From DAIOGN01 sp036745245 (GTDB lineage: Bacteria; Zixibacteria; MSB-5A5; JAUVRN01): DNA of 44,511 nt. A program made the position numbers and the translations under genes. The DNA is taken from positions 1-44,511 of the forward strand of contig DAIOGN010000007.1 of assembly GCA_036745245.1 (NCBI GenBank), in the 5' to 3' direction. The stretch's first letter is position 1; every line of letters begins with the position of its first letter. Under the pieces are notes generated by a model, which was not told the DNA's origin, did not search any database, and saw only the letters and a list, made by a program, of their open reading frames with translations. Shown piece by piece: positions 1 to 7,541 of this stretch.

Positions 1-2046
1 CATCATCGTGGCATCGTTTTCCGGATCTCCATCGTCGTCGGAGTCTGCCGTCATCCGGGCATAGGCTGACGAGGCCGCTCCGCCGCCGCCACCGCCACCC
101 AGCGAACTCACCGAAGACACGGCCGCCCTGGCTTCGGCATGGCCGTCGCCGTCGTCGTCGACTTCGATCACCTGGATGGCCGACGAGTCGTCGCAGGTGC
201 CGCCGATCGTGCGGTTCTTGTCGGCGCCGGTGCCCTTGACGTTGATGGCCATCGAGGACGTCGTGGGAGTGACCATCATGGATGCTTCGTTTTCGGGAAT
301 GCCGTCGTCGTCGGAGTCGTGCAAAGCGCCAATCACCACATTGCCGTTTATGAGGGCTGCAATGTTGGCCTGCGACTCTGCGGTGCCGTCGCCGTCGGAG
401 TCGACCACGCATTCGCTGGCGGCACTGTCGGTGGCAGACATGCCCACCCGAACAGTGGCTCCCGTGCCTTTGGTGTTGATGGCTCTGAACGTGGATCCCC
501 CGGAGTCCACTACCTGATCCTGAGTCGGGATGTCCCCATTCTGGAATTCATCCTTGAGCTGCGTGCGAGTGAAGCCGTCCGCGTGAAGTACGTTCCAGCC
601 ATCTGCGTGGTTCCCCGGAACGACAGAAAGCCCGGTCACACTCCATTGAGAGGATGTGTCGTTGACCACGCCACCGCCCGAGAAGTCGGCCAGGCCGTCG
701 CCATCGCTGTCTCTGTCCAGAGTGGAGATCACACCTGCACTGTCGGCCGAGCTGCCAAAACCTGACCTGGCCCCGGACATCTCCACCTTGAAGCCTCGCA
801 CTTGAGCGAACTTGTCGTCCACAGCAGATTCCGCCATGGTTTCCGGCACGCCGTCATCATCAGAATCACCGAGCATCCGGCTGGAAGCGCTCATCGATCC
901 TGACCCGGTTGCACTCTTCACACTGATGATCCCGCGACCCTCGGCAATCCCGTCACCATCATCGTCGATTTCCAGCACTTGCACTGCCGAGCTGTCGTCG
1001 CAGGTTCCGCCGATGCTGCGACCCTTGTCGGCTCCTGTACCCTTGGTATTAATCGCCACCCCGGAGGTCGTGGGCGTCAAGGTGTTCGTGATGCTCGAAC
1101 GGGCGAGCAACCCGATCGATTGCAGTTTTGTCTCCAGCTCGTTGATGCGGACCTTCATGTTGCTGGACGACGAGCCGCTGGGGCCGTTCGCCTCGGAATT
1201 CACATAGGCTCCCGTCGCGTCGACGCTGTCGATCACCTGACTCTGAGTCGGAAAATCGCCGGTCTGGAAAAAGGTCTTGAGCACGGCGCGCGGTACTTTC
1301 GCCGAAGACGATGAGCCCACATCTGGATCGCCGTCATCATCCAGGTCGACAGCAGCTATGCTGATGCTTTCCGTATTGTCGACTTTCTCCCAGACACTCA
1401 CTTCTGCGATGCCGTCGGCGTCATCGTCGTAGCCCAGAGTACGCTGTGCAATGTTTTGATCCACGATGACAGCATCGCCCACGAGGTACTGGAGGGTGGG
1501 ATCATAGGATCTCAGGCCGAGCATGCCGCGATCGTCCTCGAGGTGCACATAGCTGTCGATCAGATTGGAGAAGCCCTGGTGGGAGGCGGTAATCCTCGTG
1601 GTGTCGTCGCCCACACTCATCTCCATCGATCCGACGCCGGGTTCGACGTGGTGAACACTGGAGGAGATGAACGCACGCGGCACGGAGCCGAGCGCCAGGC
1701 GCGGCACGAGGACTTCGCCCGACACAGCCGTCTGCAGATACAGGTCGTTGTCGGCATGGATGACAATGGGTCCACCCAAAGGCTGGAGGTTGCCCAAAAG
1801 GCAGGTGAACAGCCCTTCGCCGCCCGTGACGTGGACGTCCTGGAGTTCGGTCCAGATCAGGCTTCCGCCCACGGAATCGGTCCAGAGGCTGAAGACGACT
1901 GCGTAGTTTCCGTCGGCCACCGGCGCACCGCCCGACGTGGTCAGTTTGCCCTGATAGCTGATGGTGGAGGAAGTTCCGAGCGCACTCCCGGCCCACGCCA
2001 GGGTCAGTGCGATTACTGTGAAGGCCAGCGCACGAGCAGGACGCAT
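1..2046 (-). CDS. Large secreted protein with repeated DxDxDG calcium-type motifs (3' end outside window)
   Basis: The frame is open from the ATG at 2046 to the left edge (682 codons, no stop), so the C-terminus is missing. The start is chosen because AAAGGAG lies 7 nt upstream; a second ATG 4 nt earlier is out of frame. Residues 1-24 form a signal peptide (MRPARALAFTVIALTLAWAG...). Residues about 27-90 (SSTISYQGKL... to LLGNLQPL) match a domain often found at the start of long surface proteins in uncultured bacteria. Further on there are about nine acidic motifs such as DDDGDGIAE, DSDDDGVPE and DSDGDGTAE, resembling thrombospondin-3 or EF-hand calcium loops. Two longer blocks recur: FQTGDFPTQSQV near residue 260 against FQNGDIPTQDQV near 500, and GTCDDSSAVQV near 350 against GTCDDSSAIQV near 615. 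A glycine run lies near residue 660. Probably an extracellular or surface structural protein; the function is unknown. The coding call is strong, the role is inference. Confidence 0.85.
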   Translation of the reverse strand, partial: MRPARALAFTVIALTLAWAGSALGTSSTISYQGKLTTSGGAPVADGNYAVVFSLWTDSVGGSLIWTELQDVHVTGGEGLFTCLLGNLQPLGGPIVIHADNDLYLQTAVSGEVLVPRLALGSVPRAFISSSVHHVEPGVGSMEMSVGDDTTRITASHQGFSNLIDSYVHLEDDRGMLGLRSYDPTLQYLVGDAVIVDQNIAQRTLGYDDDADGIAEVSVWEKVDNTESISIAAVDLDDDGDPDVGSSSSAKVPRAVLKTFFQTGDFPTQSQVIDSVDATGAYVNSEANGPSGSSSSNMKVRINELETKLQSIGLLARSSITNTLTPTTSGVAINTKGTGADKGRSIGGTCDDSSAVQVLEIDDDGDGIAEGRGIISVKSATGSGSMSASSRMLGDSDDDGVPETMAESAVDDKFAQVRGFKVEMSGARSGFGSSADSAGVISTLDRDSDGDGLADFSGGGVVNDTSSQWSVTGLSVVPGNHADGWNVLHADGFTRTQLKDEFQNGDIPTQDQVVDSGGSTFRAINTKGTGATVRVGMSATDSAASECVVDSDGDGTAESQANIAALINGNVVIGALHDSDDDGIPENEASMMVTPTTSSMAINVKGTGADKNRTIGGTCDDSSAIQVIEVDDDGDGHAEARAAVSSVSSLGGGGGGGAASSAYARMTADSDDDGDPENDATMM

Positions 2047-2131
2047 CCATCGACTCCTTTGGTTTGTACCTTGGTGCATGACACACTCGGGTCGCACGGC
2101 AAAGGACCCGGAGTGACTAAGAGGAGCCGTA

Positions 2132-2159
2132 AAGGTACCGGTCGTAGTCAAAAAGTCAA
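2132..2159 (-). promoter_or_regulatory. Possible promoter for the 2046 gene
   Basis: On the minus strand TTGACT (2159-2154) is followed after 16 nt by TACCTT (2137-2132). The -35 is good and the -10 poor (3 of 6). A second TTGACT lies immediately downstream (2151-2146). The 5' leader would be about 80 nt. Weak call. Confidence 0.25.
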
Positions 2160-2320
2160 CGTATTACAGGGAGCAGGGGGAGGTGGGAGGGCCCGGGAGA
2201 TTCGTTCCGGGTCGAGTATGTGTCGCGCAATGCAACGATCCCGCCTGTCCGCTTGACCTCGATCGGGGGTTTCGCTCTAACTGGAGTTGGTTTCCAACAA
2301 GGGGACTGGAGGAAGACCCC

Positions 2321-2830
2321 ATGAGCATCACTGTCGTTTCGAATATCCGCATCATCGCCCTTCGGGATCTCCATGACGTGAGACGGGAGGTCGAGGCGTA
2401 CCCGGATGACGCTTCTCTCTGGAAGACGGCACCGGGCATCACCAATCCCGGCGGGACTCTGGCGCTGCATCTGGCGGGGAACATGCAGCACTACATCGGC
2501 ACAGTGCTTGGGCAGAGCTCCTACGTGCGCAACCGGGACGCGGAGTTTTCGCAACGTGGACTGACTCGCGAACAGGTCCTGCGCCGGCTGGATGAAGCCA
2601 TGGCCGACGTCGACGATTCCCTGCGACACCTCACGGACGACGAACTTGGCGAACCGTTCCCGGAGCGCGTGGGCGAAATGAGTCTGCTCACGGGCCAGTT
2701 CCTGATCCATTGTCTGGCCCATATGGGTTACCATCTCGGTCAGCTGGACTATCATCGCCGCATGGTGACCGGCATCAATCGGACCATCTCGGCGCAGGCC
2801 ATCCCGGCGCTCGACAGCATTCCGGACTAG
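2321..2830 (+). CDS. DinB-like metal-binding helical-bundle protein
   Basis: A 169-residue protein starting at the ATG at 2321, chosen because GGAGGAAG sits about 6 nt upstream; the open frame further upstream has no domain. DinB-superfamily four-helix bundles carry three metal-ligand histidines. Here the first is in HLAGNMQHYIG (about residues 50-60), the others in HCLAHMGYHLGQLDYHRR (about 130-147). Family members include thiol-dependent transferases acting with bacillithiol or mycothiol, and stress proteins of unknown role; the substrate cannot be read from sequence. It converges on the arsenic operon, whose last stop is 24 bp away, and is not part of that operon. Family call is good; the specific function is unknown. 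Confidence 0.8.
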   Translation: MSITVVSNIRIIALRDLHDVRREVEAYPDDASLWKTAPGITNPGGTLALHLAGNMQHYIGTVLGQSSYVRNRDAEFSQRGLTREQVLRRLDEAMADVDDSLRHLTDDELGEPFPERVGEMSLLTGQFLIHCLAHMGYHLGQLDYHRRMVTGINRTISAQAIPALDSIPD

Positions 2831-2854
2831 CCTCTTCGCGCAAGCCGGGGCGGC

Positions 2855-3544
2855 TCAATAGAGCTCGAAGTCGTACCGTAGAATGTAATGCAAACCAATG
2901 ACGATAAATGTCACCGCGGTCAGCCGGTGCAGCCATCTCGCTATGGCCGTCACTCGATTGAACACCCGGCCCAGGGATCCAGCGCCAAAGGCGATCACGA
3001 ATCCGAACGCTATCACCGGCAGACCGGTGCCAATACCGTAGAGACTGGGCAGAAGAATGTACGACTTGTGCTGCAGGGCGAGCGGAATGAGACTACCGAA
3101 GAACAAGCCCGCAGACACCGGACAAAGTGACATCGCGAAGATGAATCCCAGCACGATGGCACCCCACATGCCTCCACGCTCAGCCAGTCGTCGCGTCCAG
3201 TCTCCGCTTCCTACACTGGGAAGCGGCAGGCCGAACGAACCTAGTAACAGCAATCCCACCAGCACCAGCAGCGGACCCAGGACCTTGTCCATGTAATCCT
3301 GCAGGAAATTGGCCACGGCTGGTATGGAGAGCAATCCGGCCACCACAACAGCCGCAAGACCGATATACGTGACCATCCGACCCACCGTGTACAGCAACCC
3401 CGACAAGACGGCACGCCGTGGGCTCCCAACCTCCCTGCCAATGAACGAGACGGCCACAATGTTGGTCGCCAGCGGGCACGGCGAAATCGAGGTGAGGAGT
3501 CCGAACCAGAACGCCGTGCCGGCAGCCACAAGCAGGGAGGCCAT
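2855..3544 (-). CDS. arsG: ArsG-family organoarsenical efflux permease (CcdA/DsbD-like membrane protein)
   Basis: A 229-residue polytopic protein of the CcdA/DsbD transmembrane type with six or more hydrophobic segments. SPCPLATN in the first segment and SLCPVSAGLFFG in the middle are the paired Cys-Pro motifs of this fold. A stand-alone CcdA-like protein directly downstream of ArsE- and ArsF-like genes matches ArsG of the Shewanella arsEFG system, described as exporting trivalent aminoaromatic arsenicals. The ATG at 3544 overlaps the arsF stop by one base (TAATG), so translation is probably coupled. It is the last gene of the operon. Without this context it would be called only a cytochrome c biogenesis or sulfite-exporter-like protein; the specific name relies on the neighbours. 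Confidence 0.75.
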   Translation of the reverse strand: MASLLVAAGTAFWFGLLTSISPCPLATNIVAVSFIGREVGSPRRAVLSGLLYTVGRMVTYIGLAAVVVAGLLSIPAVANFLQDYMDKVLGPLLVLVGLLLLGSFGLPLPSVGSGDWTRRLAERGGMWGAIVLGFIFAMSLCPVSAGLFFGSLIPLALQHKSYILLPSLYGIGTGLPVIAFGFVIAFGAGSLGRVFNRVTAIARWLHRLTAVTFIVIGLHYILRYDFELY

Positions 3545-4032
3545 TACCTGGCCTCCAGCAGGGCTGAGACCTCGTCGCGGACGTACGTCTGGAACGTGGC
3601 TTTATCTCCGAGAACTTCCCAGATCTTGTCGAGATTCTTCCACCGGACCTGTTTGCCGTCGGCCAGATCGCTGAGTACGACCGACTTGGTGAACAGCTGG
3701 TAATCGTCGCGAAAGTGCTTATTGGCATCTTCGTCGGTGTTGATCACACGCCAAACGATGGAGCTGTCCTTCACCTGGGTGGCGAAAGCGCTATCGACAA
3801 CCTCCTTGGTGTAGGCTTCGATCTTAATGCAATTGGAGCAGCGTTGCGTTCCGTGGAAGTAGTACACGATCAGTTGATGAGTACTGCTTGGTTTGACAGG
3901 CAAAGTGTCGGACACGACCTGTGATTCTGGTCCAGCCTCCTTCGGCTCAGCGTCGGTGGCGTCAGACGGGCTGAGGGGAGGGCTGGCTGCGACCAGCCAG
4001 ACCATGCACATCATCAGTACGATGGCTTTCAT
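3544..4032 (-). CDS. arsF: ArsF-like nitroreductase subunit (thioredoxin-fold, exported)
   Basis: 162 residues from the ATG at 4032, preceded by GAGGTG that overlaps the end of arsE. The start gives a signal peptide (MKAIVLMMCMVWLVAASPP); a longer upstream frame would bury it. After a Ser/Pro/Glu-rich linker comes the family core: VYYFHGTQRCSNC with a CxxC pair near residues 70-73, IEAYTKEVV, VINTDEDANKHF, and a C-terminal RWKNLDKIWEVLGDK segment. This architecture is that of the ArsF subunit, which together with ArsE reduces nitro-aromatic arsenicals (roxarsone type) to the amino form. It lies 10 nt after arsE and overlaps arsG by one base. The family match is from memory of conserved motifs; activity is inferred. 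Confidence 0.78.
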   Translation of the reverse strand: MKAIVLMMCMVWLVAASPPLSPSDATDAEPKEAGPESQVVSDTLPVKPSSTHQLIVYYFHGTQRCSNCIKIEAYTKEVVDSAFATQVKDSSIVWRVINTDEDANKHFRDDYQLFTKSVVLSDLADGKQVRWKNLDKIWEVLGDKATFQTYVRDEVSALLEAR

Positions 4033-4042
4033 AACGGGCACC

Positions 4043-4273
4043 TCAAGTAATGAGTTTCTTGATTTCAGACACGCTGAGCACCTTGCCGCTTGTCCTGACC
4101 GCGCCGTCAATCACGAGAGCCGGTGTGGCCATGACGCCGTACTTCATGATCTCGGTGATGTCCTCGATCTGTTCGACGTCTGCGACCACGCGGGCCTCCA
4201 TCACGGCGGCCATCACATTCCTGTGGAGATGCTTGCAATTGGTACACCCTGGACCGAGTACTTGAATCTTCAT
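4043..4273 (-). CDS. arsE: ArsE-like small thioredoxin-fold protein
   Basis: 76 residues, a TM0996/MTH895-type glutaredoxin-like protein (Thioredoxin_3). The CxxC redox pair is in LGPGCTNCKHLH (residues 6-17) and the cis-proline region in VMATPALVIDG. AGGAG lies 8-9 nt before the ATG at 4273. It sits between the permease (22-nt gap) and arsF (10-nt gap), the gene order of arsEFG loci, where ArsE works with ArsF in nitro reduction. Identical small folds also accompany YraQ-type permeases outside arsenic loci, so an accessory redox role for the permease is an alternative. Confidence 0.75.
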   Translation of the reverse strand: MKIQVLGPGCTNCKHLHRNVMAAVMEARVVADVEQIEDITEIMKYGVMATPALVIDGAVRTSGKVLSVSEIKKLIT

Positions 4274-4295
4274 ATCAGGATCTCCTGGATTGACT

Positions 4296-5243
4296 TCATA
4301 GAATTGCGTTAAACAAGTACCCCACGCCGATAATGGCTACTGCGACAATCCCGAAGAACGTCAGCAGAAGCCTCATCTTAAGCACCTGTTTCAGAATCAC
4401 CGCCTCCGGCAGTGACAGCGCGGTCACCGCCATCATGAACGCCAGGACCGTTCCCGTGGCCATCCCCTTTTCCATGAGCGCCTGGACGATGGGGATCACT
4501 CCGGCGGCATTGCTGTAGAGCGGCACACCTATCAGCACGGCCACCACCACGCCGAACGGATTGCCGGGCCCGGCGTACGTCAGAAGAAAGCCCTCCGGTA
4601 CGTATCCGTGAATCAAACCACCGATCCCGATTCCGATGACTACGTACGGCCAGATTCTCTTGAGCAGGCTCAACGTGTAGTCGCGGGCGTATCTGAGTCT
4701 CTCAGGCCAACTCATCCGTGGCTCGAATCCGGCGCCCACCTTCACCGAGTAGACATAGTCCTGCACAAACCGTTCCATCTTGAGCAGGCCAATGAGTATG
4801 CCCGCAACAATGGCCACGGAGACACCGGTGACGACGTACATCAGCGCGATCTTCCAGCCGAACAGGCCCCACAGCAGAATAAGTGCCACTTCGTTGACCA
4901 AGGGCGACGAGACGAGGAATGAGAACGTTACGCCCAGGGGGATCCCTGATTCGACAAAGCCAATGAACAGCGGTACGGCCGAACAGGAACAGAACGGCGT
5001 GACGATGCCGAGGAGTGCCGCCGATACGTGACCGACATACACGGCTCGGTGTGACAAGAGACGTCGAGTCCGCTCGGGAGTGAATTGGGACCGAAGCACC
5101 GCCACGACAAAGATGATGGTGGTCAGCAGAAGGAATATCTTGGTCGCGTCGTAGATAAAGAAGTGAAGGGCTTCACCAAGGCGGGTGCCGGGGGTCAGCC
5201 CGAAGAGTGAAAACACGATATAGTCAGCAAGTTGCGTAAGCAC
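4296..5243 (-). CDS. ArsP/YraQ-type permease (PF03773 family)
   Basis: A 315-residue membrane protein with about eight hydrophobic helices and the family signature TPFCSCSAVPLFIGF (Cys-Ser-Cys in a membrane helix), a second PLVNEVAL motif and PLYSNAAGVIPI in the C-terminal half. ArsP members export trivalent organoarsenicals, and the CSC cysteines fit arsenical handling. The GTG start at 5243 is chosen because the sequence from there (VLTQLADYIVF) matches the usual N-terminus and AGGA lies 10 nt upstream. The frame stays open to a GTG at 5348, but those residues look like out-of-frame reading of an arsC remnant. Likely the inner-membrane exporter of organic arsenicals in this operon; related permeases have been linked to metals, so the substrate is inferred. 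Confidence 0.78.
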   Translation of the reverse strand: MLTQLADYIVFSLFGLTPGTRLGEALHFFIYDATKIFLLLTTIIFVVAVLRSQFTPERTRRLLSHRAVYVGHVSAALLGIVTPFCSCSAVPLFIGFVESGIPLGVTFSFLVSSPLVNEVALILLWGLFGWKIALMYVVTGVSVAIVAGILIGLLKMERFVQDYVYSVKVGAGFEPRMSWPERLRYARDYTLSLLKRIWPYVVIGIGIGGLIHGYVPEGFLLTYAGPGNPFGVVVAVLIGVPLYSNAAGVIPIVQALMEKGMATGTVLAFMMAVTALSLPEAVILKQVLKMRLLLTFFGIVAVAIIGVGYLFNAIL

Positions 5244-5257
5244 AGGCGAGATGTCCT

Positions 5258-5377
5258 TCAGCAGGCCGGGATGGCCCCCCCCGATTCTTCGCCCGGACCA
5301 GCCCGTTTCTGTACGGCCTTTCGGGACCGAGAGGAGGTCCCCGTGCACAGGACCAGGATGCGAATCTTCCGAATCAC
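5258..5377 (-). pseudogene. N-terminal relic of an arsC arsenate reductase (LMW-phosphatase type)
   Basis: A 39-codon frame from a GTG at 5377 that overlaps the arsR stop. It reads MIRKIRILVLCTGTSSRSRK and then loses similarity before a TGA at 5258. The opening is the N-terminal strand and phosphate loop of thioredoxin-coupled ArsC (typical form ILVLCTGNSCRSQMAEG), with C-x5-R preserved as CTGTSSR. Everything beyond the loop is gone, so it cannot be an active reductase. Its stop overlaps the ribosome site used by the downstream permease. Position between arsR and an arsenical permease is just where arsC is normally found. The short length limits certainty. Confidence 0.6.
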
Positions 5378-5715
5378 TTTGCGCTCGCGCAGAGCTTCGT
5401 GCGGCTGTATCGCGCCAGGCTGGCCGCGTCCTTCTTGAATTGATCCATTCCTGTCAAATGGTGCTTGAGTAATTGTCTCAGGTCTTCAACGAGTGGGCTC
5501 GGTGTCAGGCGGTAATGCACCCATTTCCCATCCCGGCGGTCCAGAACCCAACCTGCGCTTTTTAGCCGGATCATGTGTCGCGAAACGGTGGATTGCGGCA
5601 GCTGCAGCACGGCCATGAGATCGCACACGCACAGCTCCCGCTCGGACAAAAGCGCCACAATGCGCAGACGCGTTGGATCGGACAGGCCCTTGAATACTTC
5701 GTGGTGTGTGATCAT
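5374..5715 (-). CDS. arsR: ArsR/SmtB-family arsenic-responsive repressor
   Basis: 113 residues from the ATG at 5715, which overlaps the acr3 stop (ATGA, 4 nt). The start fits the family opening HHEVFKGLSDPTRLRIVALL; the longer upstream frame is acr3 read out of phase. The As(III)-binding ELCVCDL motif (CxC at about residues 31-33) precedes the recognition helix QSTVSRHMIRLKSAGWV. The beta-wing reads DRRDGKWVHYRL. ArsR repressors leave DNA on binding arsenite or antimonite. It probably represses its own operon through the inverted repeat at 6844-6865. Near full family length, no defects seen. Confidence 0.92.
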   Translation of the reverse strand: MITHHEVFKGLSDPTRLRIVALLSERELCVCDLMAVLQLPQSTVSRHMIRLKSAGWVLDRRDGKWVHYRLTPSPLVEDLRQLLKHHLTGMDQFKKDAASLARYSRTKLCASAK

Positions 5716-6812
5716 GAGGCTTCCACTTCTGCGCTCTTGTCGCGGAAGTATCGTCGCTGGAAATAGAGCGCGAGACCCACCAACGAAACGAGTACCGGCA
5801 CCTCGACCAGCGGCCCGATCACGGCTGCAAAGGCTGCTCCGGAGTCGATCCCAAACACCGCCACAGCCACAGCGATTGCCAATTCGAAATTGTTGCTTGC
5901 CGCCGTGAAGGATAGAGTGGCGGTTTTTGAGTAATCCGCGCCCATCCGGTGACCCATCCAAAAACTCACCAGAAACATCACGACGAAGTAGATCAAAAGC
6001 GGCACCGCAATGCGGAGCACATCGAGCGGGATCTGCACGATCAGGTTCCCCTTGAGGCTGAACATCACCACAATGGTGAACAAGAGCGCCACCAGTGTGA
6101 TCGGGCTGATCCAGGGAAGGAAGGTCTCCTCATACCACGCCCGGCCCCTGGTCTTCAGAGCGATCAGGCGGGTCAGCATTCCTGCGATGAAGGGAATCCC
6201 CAGGTAGATGAACACCGATTCAGCAATCTGGCCCATGCTCACCTGGACCAGCGAGCCCTTGAGTCCGAACAGGGGGGGCAGAATCGTGATGAAGAACCAG
6301 GCATAGACAGAGTAGAAGAGAACCTGGAAGACGGAATTGAATGCCACCAGCCCGGCAGCGTACTCGGTGTCGCCTCTGGCCAACTCATTCCAGACGATGA
6401 CCATGGCGATGCATCTCGCCAGCCCGATCATGATCAGGCCGACCATGTACTCCGGATAACCCGACAGAAAAGTGATCGCCAGGAAAAACATCAGGATGGG
6501 ACCGATCACCCAATTCTGCAGAAGCGATAGTCCGAGGATTTTGGTATTCCGAAAGACATCTCCCAGCTCCTCATACTTCACCTTGGCGAGCGGTGGATAC
6601 ATCATCAGGATCAGCCCGATCGCAATCGGGACGTTCGTCGTGCCGACCTGGAATTGATGGATGAAGCCCTCCACCCCTGGCAGCAGGTAGCCCAGTGCGA
6701 CGCCTGCAGCCATGCCGAGGAATATCCAAAGAGTGAGGTAGCGATCCAGAAAGGAGAGCCGCTTGTGATTCTGCTTTGTCACCGATCGCACGTTCTTATC
6801 CCGTCGCCCCAT
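5712..6812 (-). CDS. acr3: ACR3-family arsenite efflux transporter
   Basis: 366 residues with ten predicted helices. Family landmarks are RLSFLDRYLTLWIF at the N-terminus, MIGLARCIAMVIVWNELA (the conserved cysteine needed for arsenite transport) and AASNNFELAIAVAVA near the C-terminus. ACR3 exports As(OH)3 across the inner membrane using the proton gradient. First gene of the operon, overlapping arsR by 4 nt. The frame extends to an ATG at 6833, but that codon is only about 14 nt below the predicted -10 and has no ribosome site; the ATG at 6812 is preferred although its GGAG lies 12 nt away. A perfect 6-bp hairpin (6813-6828, GGAGCC/GGCTCC) sits directly before it and contains that GGAG. Confidence 0.92.
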   Translation of the reverse strand: MGRRDKNVRSVTKQNHKRLSFLDRYLTLWIFLGMAAGVALGYLLPGVEGFIHQFQVGTTNVPIAIGLILMMYPPLAKVKYEELGDVFRNTKILGLSLLQNWVIGPILMFFLAITFLSGYPEYMVGLIMIGLARCIAMVIVWNELARGDTEYAAGLVAFNSVFQVLFYSVYAWFFITILPPLFGLKGSLVQVSMGQIAESVFIYLGIPFIAGMLTRLIALKTRGRAWYEETFLPWISPITLVALLFTIVVMFSLKGNLIVQIPLDVLRIAVPLLIYFVVMFLVSFWMGHRMGADYSKTATLSFTAASNNFELAIAVAVAVFGIDSGAAFAAVIGPLVEVPVLVSLVGLALYFQRRYFRDKSAEVEAS

Positions 6813-6843
6813 GGAGCCTGGCGGCTCCAACATATCCGCTTAT

Positions 6844-6875
6844 GCAAATATGTGGGTATATTTGCGGAGAGTCAA
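6844..6875 (-). promoter_or_regulatory. acr3 operon promoter with ArsR operator
   Basis: Minus strand: -35 TTGACT (6875-6870), 17-nt spacer, -10 CATATT (6852-6847). A perfect inverted repeat GCAAATAT-N6-ATATTTGC occupies 6844-6865, covering the -10 and most of the spacer, a standard placement for an ArsR/SmtB repressor. The repeat continues imperfectly outwards (CCGC on both sides). Confidence 0.75.
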
Positions 6876-7541
6876 GTCCGCGAGTGAAGATGGACGTACG
6901 AGTTGCCGGTATCGTGTTGGTAGTTATAGAGATAAGGTTATGACGGGGGTGGAAACGCTCTCATCGGCCCTCGAATCGAGGGGAGGTGGACTCACGGCGG
7001 GGAGGACCATTGAATCCATGCACTGCCGGGTCCCACCAGCGCAATGTTCCGATCTCGCTGAACCAGTTCAGCACCACCATGAGCTGGGTTCGATCGCCCT
7101 GAGCCCCTTGCCTGCGGCTATCAACATGCTTCGTGCTCCAGATCTGTGTGGCTCAGACGTTTTGCCGGTGCCGAGAACGCCATCAGGCTGGACTGCCAGT
7201 CAGACTCAACGGCAGAAGCTCTGCAAGAAAGCTATCGGCTCGCGTGTATTCAAGGGGTTGTGCCGGAGACTTGTAGTGGATTCGAATCAATGGCGGGAGC
7301 GGCGAGACGTTTTCATCAACTCCCTGATAGCCCGGCAAGCGGCCCAATGTCAAGGCGGCCTGGCGACCTGAAGGTCCGCTGCGCTGACGCCTGCCGCGGT
7401 GGCTGCGGTCGGAGCCATGACGGCAGGGGCATGCAGAGCGGCAAGCGGGGCGGATCGCTCCTTGAATCCGCCCGCGCACGTCTCGGCGATTGCAGGATAG
7501 CCCGTGTATCGCGTTGAAGACTGGCTGGCGAAGGCCGGCTC
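6876..7541. other. Gene-poor interval of about 665 bp
   Basis: No convincing gene is seen. The open frames here are short, overlap each other on both strands, lack ribosome sites and have low-complexity Arg/Ser/Gly translations. A possible plus-strand promoter (TTGCCG, 16 nt, TATAGA, 6903-6930) precedes an ATG at 6940, but the translation to 7371 resembles nothing I recognise. It may hold decayed sequence or the downstream control region of the 7542 gene. Confidence 0.4.

Noticed and set aside
1456..2256. Plus-strand open frame over the start of the secreted calcium-motif protein
   Set aside because: The minus-strand frame has a ribosome site, signal peptide and repeats; the plus-strand translation has none.
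5244..5348. N-terminal extension of the permease from GTG 5348
   Set aside because: Those residues do not resemble the family and are the arsC relic read in another frame; GTG 5243 fits the family start.
6940..7371. Plus-strand open frame of 143 codons
   Set aside because: No ribosome site, biased Arg/Ser/Gln composition and no recognisable domain; overlapping frames on both strands are equally open.
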